A stretch of DNA of 5,180 nt from assembly GCA_946534775.1 (NCBI GenBank), contig CAMNCZ010000113.1, positions 1-5,180 on the forward strand. The letters are read 5' to 3'. The stretch comes from an uncultured Eubacteriaceae bacterium. Lineage in GTDB: Bacteria > Bacillota > Clostridia > Lachnospirales > CAG-274. Shown piece by piece: positions 1 to 5,180 of this stretch. Below the pieces are notes generated by a model. That model had not been told where the DNA came from. It was given only the letters and a program-made list of their open reading frames with translations, and ran no database searches. Positions within the stretch are counted from its first letter, which is position 1. Every line of letters starts with the position of its first letter. The position numbers and the translations under genes are program-made.

Positions 1-15
1 GGGGTGCATAACCCC
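1..15. repeat. small GC stem-loop cut by the left edge
   Basis: GGGGT at 1-5 can pair with ACCCC at 11-15 around a five-base loop, and C16 could pair with a base before the window. An A-rich run follows (17-25), so this is not a canonical terminator for + strand transcription. The T tract needed for a minus-strand terminator would lie outside the window. It may be the end of a larger hairpin that closes the upstream gene, but this cannot be decided here. Confidence 0.3.
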
Positions 16-16
16 C

Positions 17-114
17 AAGAAAAAAGCAACAAGCATAAATGATAATTTACTAACCAAATTTCAATGGTTTAAAAAAAGTCATATATATCAAACAACCAAA
101 AAGGAGAAAACAAA
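17..114 (+). promoter_or_regulatory. AT-rich leader of the HIT gene with possible promoter
   Basis: About 100 AT-rich bases separate the left edge from the first gene and hold no credible coding frame. Possible -10 boxes are GATAAT at 41-46 (five of six matches to TATAAT) and TATATA at 82-87 (four of six). Neither has a good TTGACA-like box at the right distance: TTTCAA at 59-64, 17 bases before the second, matches only three of six. A short inverted repeat (AACCA 52-56, TGGTT 65-69) lies between them and has no T tract. AGGAG at 102-106, eight bases before the ATG, is a clear ribosome binding site. A promoter here is plausible from position and composition, but the exact site is not supported. 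Confidence 0.35.
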
Positions 115-531
115 ATGAGCGATTGTATTTTTTGCAAAATAGCAAACGGGGAGATCCCCACAAACACAGTATATGAGGATGCGGATTTTCGCGTTATCCT
201 TGATGCCAACCCCGCCAACCCGGGTCACAGCCTTGTGCTGCCCAAAAAGCACGGCGCGGACATTTTTGAACTTGACGAAGAGACCGTTGCAAAGGCGCAC
301 GCTGTTGCACGCAAAACGGCAGAAGCCGTAAAGGCGGCTGTAAACGCCGACGGCGTGAATATTTTGCAGAACAACGGCACGGCCGCATGGCAGTCGGTAA
401 TGCACTATCATATACACGTTATCCCGCGTTTTAAGGGCGATTGGCCCTCATTCCCGGGCCACGTTTCCAAGGTGACGGACGAAGAGCAGAAAGCCATCTG
501 CGCAAAAATTGCGGGCGAGATAAAGGGTTGA
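115..531 (+). CDS. HIT-family nucleotide hydrolase, zinc-binding type
   Basis: A 138-residue cytoplasmic protein of the histidine triad superfamily, the usual length for small HIT/HINT proteins. The triad is H97-Y-H99-I-H101-V-I-P-R, where the middle histidine is the expected nucleophile attacking the alpha phosphate. The start C4-x-x-C7 with H46 (in P-K-K-H) and H97 matches the Cys2His2 zinc site of bacterial HIT proteins. The P-x-x-P-G-H-S stretch (33-39) and N-I-L-Q-N-N-G-T-A (82-90) fit the nucleotide-binding core. Relatives hydrolyse AMP-linked phosphoramidates or dinucleoside polyphosphates, but sequence alone does not fix the substrate. The ATG is supported by AGGAG eight bases upstream. 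It is the first gene of the apparent operon, 11 bases before the lipase-like gene. Family assignment is very secure; physiological role is open. Confidence 0.95.
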   Translation: MSDCIFCKIANGEIPTNTVYEDADFRVILDANPANPGHSLVLPKKHGADIFELDEETVAKAHAVARKTAEAVKAAVNADGVNILQNNGTAAWQSVMHYHIHVIPRFKGDWPSFPGHVSKVTDEEQKAICAKIAGEIKG

Positions 532-542
532 GATAAAGTAAA

Positions 543-1877
543 TTGAGTATTTTCACTGCCTTTACACTGCTTTTTCTGCCGCATTTTGTCGGCATAACAT
601 ATTTTATTTTTAAGTTTTTGCCGCTGAGCGTGCTTTGGTTTGTGCCGTTTTTGATATTTTTTCTGTTTGCGCTGATACGGCTGTTTATTTTCCCAAACAA
701 AAAACAGCCGGGCGAAAATTTGCGGCTTTACGCTATGCACGGCGGCGATATCCAGCTTTCGGGCTGCTTTTTGTGCTGTTTTGTGCAGACTTTTCTGTAC
801 CTTGTGCTTGTAAAGCGCTGCGGGGTCGATCCACTCGGAAAAATTTTTATAACCGACCTTGTTTTGACACTTGTTTTTATATGGTGCCTGGGTATGTCGG
901 GCATAATAAGGGTGATACTGACAAGCAGCTGGCTTAGCATAGTAAAGCGCATTATGTGCATAATTTTGCTGCATATACCGATTATAGGCCTGTTTACAAT
1001 GGTTTATATGGCGCGCACGGCTTATCTTGAATACGAATATTTCAGCTACAAACGAAAGACCGAAAGACAGCGCAGCGACGATATCTGCGCCACAAAATAT
1101 CCGCTTGTTATGGTGCACGGCCTGGGTTTTCGCGACCTGCACTATATAAACTACTGGGGCCGCATACCCGGCGCGCTTGAAAAGCACGGCGCCGTCATTT
1201 ACTACGGCCATCAGGAGGCCTGGGGCGATATAAAAAACAACGCGGCGGACCTCTGTCGCACCGTTCGGCTGGTGTTGGAGGAAACGGGCGCGGAAAAGGT
1301 CAATATAATCGGCCATTCAAAGGGCGGTCTCGATGCGCGCTACGCGGTAAGCCAAATGGGGCTTTCAAAGTACACCGCAAGCCTTACCACTATAGGCACG
1401 CCGCATCGCGGTTCTGCGCTTGCCGACCTTATCGTAAAACTGCCTAAGCCCGTTTTTAAGCTTTGCGAAAAGGTGATAAATTCGATGTTTCTTCGCTATG
1501 GCGACCACCGACCCGATTTTGGGGCGGCCGCCTTTGACCTGACGAGCGAGGGCACAAAAAAATTCAACCAAAACTGCCCCGATGCGGACGGTGTTTACTA
1601 CCAAAGCTACACAAGCGTTATGAAAGATTTTTTCAGCGACCGCATTTTGCAGCTGTCCTACGCTTATATCGCGCTTAAAGACGACAAGCAAAACGACGGT
1701 ATGGTCACTGTCGATTCCGCAAAATGGGGCGATTTTCACGACATACTTACAAACAAATACCGCAGGGGTATCTCGCACGGGGATATAATAGACCTTAAAA
1801 GGGAGAATTACCGCGGGTTTGACGTTGTTGAGCAATACATAAAAATCGTGTCCGACCTTAAAGCAAAAGGGTTCTGA
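543..1877 (+). CDS. membrane-anchored alpha/beta hydrolase, family I lipase-like
   Basis: This 444-residue protein has two parts. Residues 1-160 hold about five hydrophobic segments (roughly 2-23, 27-50, 70-90, 101-123, 137-157). Residues 186-444 form an alpha/beta hydrolase domain resembling Pseudomonas/Burkholderia lipases of family I. Visible motifs are the oxyanion-hole H192-G193 after Y-P-L-V-M-V, nucleophile elbow G257-H-S259-K-G-G, I-G-T-P-H-R-G-S (284-291), L-T-S-E-G-x3-F-N (333-342), N384-D385-G and S411-H412-G-D414. The triad is therefore S259, D385 and H412, with D414 at the spacing of a lipase calcium ligand. Expected activity is ester or lipid hydrolysis at the membrane; substrate unknown. 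Topology is uncertain: the loop at 52-61 suggests an external catalytic domain, but the basic stretch 170-177 after the last segment argues the other way. The start is TTG, first start codon after an in-frame stop at 534-536; the nearest AAGGG lies 15 bases away, so translation may be coupled to the HIT gene. The alternative GTG at 630 would remove the first hydrophobic segment. Confidence 0.88.
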   Translation: MSIFTAFTLLFLPHFVGITYFIFKFLPLSVLWFVPFLIFFLFALIRLFIFPNKKQPGENLRLYAMHGGDIQLSGCFLCCFVQTFLYLVLVKRCGVDPLGKIFITDLVLTLVFIWCLGMSGIIRVILTSSWLSIVKRIMCIILLHIPIIGLFTMVYMARTAYLEYEYFSYKRKTERQRSDDICATKYPLVMVHGLGFRDLHYINYWGRIPGALEKHGAVIYYGHQEAWGDIKNNAADLCRTVRLVLEETGAEKVNIIGHSKGGLDARYAVSQMGLSKYTASLTTIGTPHRGSALADLIVKLPKPVFKLCEKVINSMFLRYGDHRPDFGAAAFDLTSEGTKKFNQNCPDADGVYYQSYTSVMKDFFSDRILQLSYAYIALKDDKQNDGMVTVDSAKWGDFHDILTNKYRRGISHGDIIDLKRENYRGFDVVEQYIKIVSDLKAKGF

Positions 1878-1889
1878 CCGAAATTTCAC

Positions 1890-1897
1890 AGGAGGGG
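1890..1897 (+). promoter_or_regulatory. strong ribosome binding site of polA
   Basis: AGGAGGGG lies six bases before the polA ATG, in the 26-base gap after the lipase-like gene. It is the strongest Shine-Dalgarno sequence in the window. It fixes the ATG at 1904 as the start and suggests polA is translated without depending on the weakly initiated gene upstream. The gap contains no terminator hairpin. Confidence 0.85.
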
Positions 1898-1903
1898 AAA
1901 ACT

Positions 1904-4543
1904 ATGCCCAAAATTATGCTTTTAGACGGCAACAGCCTTATAAACCGCGCTTTTTATGCGATGCCGCTTTTGACCGACAAAAACGGTGAGTACACAAACG
2001 GCGTTTACGGTTTTTTAAACATATTTTTCAGATTATTTGACGAGGAAAAGCCCGAAATGTGTGCTGTCTGCTTTGATGTGCATCAGCCTACCTTCCGTCA
2101 CCTTAAATATGAGGCATACAAGGGTACAAGAAAATCTATGCCCGAGGAACTGCGCCCGCAGATACCGCTTTTAAAGCAGGTACTTGCATCTATGCAAATA
2201 AAAACGGTGGAACTGGGCGGCTATGAGGCCGACGATCTTCTCGGCACGCTTGCGGTGCGCGCCGAAAAAGCGGGCATATCTCCCGTTATCGTATCGGGCG
2301 ACCGCGACCTTTTGCAGCTTGCGACAGATACCATAGAAGTACGCATACCCAAGACAAAAGGCGGTCAGACCGTTGTGGAGGACTATTTTGCAAAGCAGGT
2401 AGAGGAGACCTACGGTGTGACACCGCTTGAATTTATCGAGATGAAGGCGCTGATGGGCGATACAAGCGACAATGTGCCGGGTGTGCCGTCTGTCGGGGAA
2501 AAGACCGCGGCCAAAATAATACAGCAGTTTAAATCGGTCGAAAACGCCATAGCGCACGCCGACGAGGTCAAGCCCAAAAAGGCAAGCGAAAATTTAAAGG
2601 CGTTTGCCGAACAGGCGCGTTTAAGCAAGTGGCTCGTCACCATAAACACCGATGCCCCGATAGAGATAGATTTTGAGGAAACAAAAGCCGATTGTATCTT
2701 CAACGAAAAATCGTTTGAGGAGTTTAAGGCGCACAATTTCAAAAGCCTTTTAAACCGTTTTGAGAATGTAAAAACGGCCGAGGCTCCCAAAAAAGACAGA
2801 AAACACATTTTTATAGACGATTTTGCAAAGGCGGAGAAGTTTTTGGGCAAAATAAAAGATGCCTTCGCCTGCGTACCGTTTTTTGAGGATAACAAATTAC
2901 AGGCCGTTTCGGTCTGCGCAAACGACAGCGAAAGTGCGCTTTTCGCCCTTTCCGAGGAGGAACTTTTAAAGGCGTTTGCGCCGATATTTAAGGGCGGCAC
3001 GGCAAAAACGGCGCACGATACAAAGGCGCTTTACGTTTACTTGAAAAAGCGTGATATGCCGCTTAATGACGTAATATTTGACACTATGCTCGCGGCTTAT
3101 CTTTTAAATGCAAACAAAAACGATTATTCGCACGCCTCGCTTGCGGAGGAATATCTCAACTTTTCTTTCCCCGACGAGGACACGTTCTTCGGCAAGGGCA
3201 AATCCCGCGTATCGCTTGGCGAAATTATCGTAACGGAACGTGAAAAGGCGCTTGACTACTGCTGTGCCTGCGCCGAGATAGATTTTGATGCAAAGCCCGT
3301 GCTTGAAAAGCAGTTGGAAGAAAAGGGACTTACATCGCTTTATTACGATATAGAACTTCCGCTTGTGTATGTGCTGGGCGATATGGAAATTTACGGTATG
3401 CGCGTGGATCCGCAGGGGCTGAAAGAATACGGCGAAAACCTGCAAGTGCATATCGACGAACTGACAAAGCAGATATACTGGCTTGCGGACGAGGAATTCA
3501 ACATTAATTCGCCCAAACAGCTTGGGGTCATACTGTTTGAAAAACTGGCGATAAAGGGCGGTAAAAAGACCAAAACGGGCTGGTCAACAAGTGCCGATAT
3601 ACTGGAAAAATTGGCCGGGCGTGAGGAAATAGTCAAAAAAGTGCTTGAATACCGCAGTTACACCAAACTGAAAAGCACTTATGCAGACGGGCTTTTGGCT
3701 GTTATCGACAAAACCGACGGCAAGATACATTCAACTTTCAACCAGACCATCACCGCAACGGGCCGCATAAGTTCGACAGAACCCAATTTGCAGAATATCC
3801 CCATACGCATGGAGTTGGGCCGCAAGCTCAGAAAAGTTTTTATACCCGATGATGATTTTATCTACCTTGACGGCGATTATTCGCAGATAGAACTTTGTCT
3901 GCTTGCGCATATCTCGGGCGACGAGACCTTTATAAACGCATTTAAAAACGGTATGGATATACACCGATTGACCGCGTCGCAGGTGTTCAACGTGCCTTTT
4001 GAGGAGGTAACGCCCTTACAGCGCTCAAACGCCAAGGCGGTCAATTTCGGCATAGTTTACGGCATAAGCGCCTATTCGCTGAGTCAGGACCTCAATATCA
4101 CAAAGGCCGAGGCCGAAGAGTATATAAACAGCTATTTTGCGCGCTATCCAAAGGTAAAGGAATATCTTGACAAGGCTGTTGAAACGGCGCATAAAACGGG
4201 ATATGCCCGCACCGAATACGGCAGGATAAGATATATACCCGAAATTTCAAGCAGCAATTTCAATTTAAGAAGTTTCGGTGAAAGGGTGGCTATGAATATG
4301 CCCATTCAGGGCACCGCAGCCGATATTATCAAAATTGCGATGATAAGGGTGCACAGCGCGTTACAGAACTACAGATCGCGCCTGATATTGCAGGTACACG
4401 ATGAATTATTGCTTGAAGTGTACAAACCCGAGCTGGAAGAGGTAACAAAAATTTTGATAGACGAAATGCAGAGCGCGGCGCAGCTTTCCGTGCCGCTTGT
4501 GGTCGATGCACATACGGGAGAGACTTGGTATGAAGCCAAATAA
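1904..4543 (+). CDS. polA: DNA polymerase I
   Basis: An 879-residue family A polymerase, full length for Bacillota PolA, acting in excision repair and in removing RNA primers from Okazaki fragments. Residues 1-290 are the 5'-3' exonuclease (flap nuclease) domain with its acidic set intact: D8, D58, E108, D110, D111, D133, D135, D186, D189, plus a helix-hairpin-helix at 185-209. Residues about 300-475 are the 3'-5' exonuclease-like domain, but its metal-binding carboxylates are missing: no D-x-E near 322-330, A375 at the second site and C456 at the third. Proofreading is probably absent, as in Bacillus-type PolA. Residues about 480-879 are the polymerase: T-G-R621-I-S-S, motif A D658-Y-S-Q-I-E663-L, motif B R707, K711, F715, Y719, and motif C H832-D833-E834. 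Odd point: motif A is followed by C665 where Arg is expected. F715 is the position that makes relatives discriminate against dideoxynucleotides. The last 14 bases overlap coaE. Confidence 0.98.
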   Translation: MPKIMLLDGNSLINRAFYAMPLLTDKNGEYTNGVYGFLNIFFRLFDEEKPEMCAVCFDVHQPTFRHLKYEAYKGTRKSMPEELRPQIPLLKQVLASMQIKTVELGGYEADDLLGTLAVRAEKAGISPVIVSGDRDLLQLATDTIEVRIPKTKGGQTVVEDYFAKQVEETYGVTPLEFIEMKALMGDTSDNVPGVPSVGEKTAAKIIQQFKSVENAIAHADEVKPKKASENLKAFAEQARLSKWLVTINTDAPIEIDFEETKADCIFNEKSFEEFKAHNFKSLLNRFENVKTAEAPKKDRKHIFIDDFAKAEKFLGKIKDAFACVPFFEDNKLQAVSVCANDSESALFALSEEELLKAFAPIFKGGTAKTAHDTKALYVYLKKRDMPLNDVIFDTMLAAYLLNANKNDYSHASLAEEYLNFSFPDEDTFFGKGKSRVSLGEIIVTEREKALDYCCACAEIDFDAKPVLEKQLEEKGLTSLYYDIELPLVYVLGDMEIYGMRVDPQGLKEYGENLQVHIDELTKQIYWLADEEFNINSPKQLGVILFEKLAIKGGKKTKTGWSTSADILEKLAGREEIVKKVLEYRSYTKLKSTYADGLLAVIDKTDGKIHSTFNQTITATGRISSTEPNLQNIPIRMELGRKLRKVFIPDDDFIYLDGDYSQIELCLLAHISGDETFINAFKNGMDIHRLTASQVFNVPFEEVTPLQRSNAKAVNFGIVYGISAYSLSQDLNITKAEAEEYINSYFARYPKVKEYLDKAVETAHKTGYARTEYGRIRYIPEISSSNFNLRSFGERVAMNMPIQGTAADIIKIAMIRVHSALQNYRSRLILQVHDELLLEVYKPELEEVTKILIDEMQSAAQLSVPLVVDAHTGETWYEAK
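4516..4522 (+). promoter_or_regulatory. ribosome binding site of coaE inside polA
   Basis: GGGAGAG inside the final codons of polA ends seven bases before the ATG at 4530. It decides the coaE start: the longer in-frame ATG at 4497 would add 11 residues, lacks such a site and would put a non-family extension before the P-loop strand. The arrangement suggests translational coupling of coaE to polA. Confidence 0.75.
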
Positions 4544-5132
4544 ACCAAAAAAGCCGTATATAATAGGCCTTACGGGCAACAGCGGCAGCGGCAAGGGCGC
4601 AGTCGGCAAAATACTGGAAAAACACGGCGCCCTTGTGATAGACTGCGATGTACTCGCCCACGAAAATATGGCAAAGGGCGGTGTGGCATACCACGATATA
4701 GTGAGCGCTTTCGGTGACGGGATACTAAGCGAAAACGGCGAGATAGACCGCAAAATTCTCGGCGGTGTGGTTTTCAACGACAAGGACAAACTTGCGCTGC
4801 TTAACAAAATTTCTCACGCTTATATAAATCGCCGCGTTTTTGAAATAATCGAAGAAAGCCCGCAGTATAATTTAATTGTGATAGATGCGCCGCTGCTGTT
4901 CGAGGCGGGTATGGCGGAGAAATGTTCGGCCTGCTGGCTTGTCACCGCCGATGAAAAAATACGGCTTGAACGGGTAATGCAGCGTGACGGCATAAACGAG
5001 GAAAAGGCGAGAGAACGTTTCCGAAATCAGCGGGATCTTTCCCGTATACCCGACCAATTTGACGTGGTGATAGAAAATAATTACGACACCGAAACGGAAC
5101 TTGAAAAGGAAGTTTTAAAATATCTTGAATGA
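4530..5132 (+). CDS. coaE: dephospho-CoA kinase
   Basis: A 200-residue cytoplasmic P-loop kinase that phosphorylates the 3' hydroxyl of dephospho-CoA with ATP, the last step of coenzyme A synthesis; length is typical. Motifs in order: strand and P-loop Y-I-I-G-L-T-G16-N-S-G-S-G-K22; V-I-D38-C-D40 of the CoA-binding region; I-D-R74-x-x-L-x-x-x-V-F-N (72-83); S-H96-x-x-I; I-D119-A-P-L-L-F-E125, the acidic segment of the active site; R145-L-x-R148 through R152-D and R163-x3-Q167, the basic lid region; and a C-terminal V-I-x-N (180-183). A short basic tail, residues 2-8, precedes the P-loop strand. The residue after the P-loop lysine is G23 instead of the usual Ser or Thr, as also seen in adenylate kinases. 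The gene overlaps polA by 14 bases. There is no mutM between polA and coaE, unlike the Bacillus subtilis order. Confidence 0.95.
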   Translation: MKPNKPKKPYIIGLTGNSGSGKGAVGKILEKHGALVIDCDVLAHENMAKGGVAYHDIVSAFGDGILSENGEIDRKILGGVVFNDKDKLALLNKISHAYINRRVFEIIEESPQYNLIVIDAPLLFEAGMAEKCSACWLVTADEKIRLERVMQRDGINEEKARERFRNQRDLSRIPDQFDVVIENNYDTETELEKEVLKYLE

Positions 5133-5151
5133 GATAGGGGTTTTCGGGATT

Positions 5152-5180
5152 ATGCAAACCAAATTGATTATATGGGGAGT
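5152..5180 (+). CDS. possible start of a fifth gene, cut by the right edge
   Basis: An ATG at 5152, 19 bases after the coaE stop, opens a frame to the edge reading M-Q-T-K-L-I-I-W-G-V. One Lys followed by hydrophobic residues could be the start of a signal peptide or membrane anchor, but ten codons are too few to identify anything. The ribosome binding site is mediocre: GGGG at 5137-5140 is 11 bases away and CGGGAT at 5145-5150 is too close. The frame stays open upstream to a TTG at 5125 inside coaE, so another start is possible. In related Clostridia I recall a lytic transglycosylase with an N-terminal membrane anchor often following coaE; that would fit but is not shown here. Confidence 0.35.

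Noticed and set aside
52..69. AACCA/TGGTT inverted repeat in the leader, as a terminator or operator
   Set aside because: The stem is only five mostly weak pairs with an eight-base loop and no T tract on either strand. Such repeats are expected by chance in AT-rich DNA.
864..886. A perfect TTGACA inside the lipase-like gene, as a possible internal promoter
   Set aside because: No -10 box lies 16-18 bases downstream; the nearest TATATG is only eight bases away, and the site is deep in coding sequence.
408..1316. A 302-codon open frame on the minus strand, opposite the lipase-like gene
   Set aside because: Its product is rich in Lys, Gln, His and Tyr without domain motifs, it has no ribosome binding site I can see, and the + strand frame carries a complete lipase motif set. 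It is a shadow of that gene.
1819..1847. TTGACG followed by AAAAAT, as a possible promoter for polA
   Set aside because: The -35 is good but the -10 matches only four of six without its first T, in an A-rich coding stretch. polA more likely shares the upstream transcript.
2593..2979. The 15-base word TTTAAAGGCGTTTGC occurs twice in polA, at 2593 and 2965
   Set aside because: Both copies encode Leu-Lys-Ala-Phe in the same frame with the favoured codons of this genome. This is coincidence from codon bias, not a repeat element.
4497..4529. Longer coaE start at ATG 4497
   Set aside because: It would overlap polA by 47 bases and add 11 residues that are not part of the CoaE fold. The ATG at 4530 has a well-spaced GGGAGAG.

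Overview
The window looks like ordinary chromosomal DNA from a Gram-positive anaerobe, most likely class Clostridia of the Bacillota. The basis is moderate GC with heavy use of ATA (Ile), CTT (Leu) and AAA codons, strong AGGAGG-type ribosome binding sites, a Bacillus-like DNA polymerase I with a degenerate proofreading domain, and polA lying directly before coaE. I could not run a taxonomic search, so this is inference.

Layout, all on the + strand: bases 1-114 are an AT-rich leader. It holds a small stem-loop cut by the left edge, only weak promoter-like hexamers, and a good ribosome binding site. Next come a zinc-type HIT-family nucleotide hydrolase (115-531); a membrane-anchored alpha/beta hydrolase whose C-terminal half is recognisably a family I (Pseudomonas-type) lipase (543-1877, TTG start); DNA polymerase I, polA (1904-4543); and dephospho-CoA kinase, coaE (4530-5132, overlapping polA by 14 bases). 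The first codons of a probable fifth gene begin near 5152 and run off the right edge. Gaps of 11 and 26 bases, then an overlap, with no terminator hairpin between genes, point to one transcription unit.

The genes do not form an obvious single pathway. PolA does repair and Okazaki-fragment processing, CoaE finishes coenzyme A synthesis, the HIT protein probably hydrolyses phosphoramidate or dinucleoside nucleotides, and the lipase-like enzyme probably acts on lipids or esters at the membrane. Co-transcription looks like housekeeping clustering.

I did not find a new defence system, mobile element, RNA gene or CRISPR array. The points worth a second look are the fusion of a polytopic membrane region to a complete family I lipase domain, an Arg-to-Cys change inside the otherwise intact polymerase motif A, a Gly in place of the usual Ser/Thr in the CoaE P-loop, and loss of the proofreading carboxylates in PolA.
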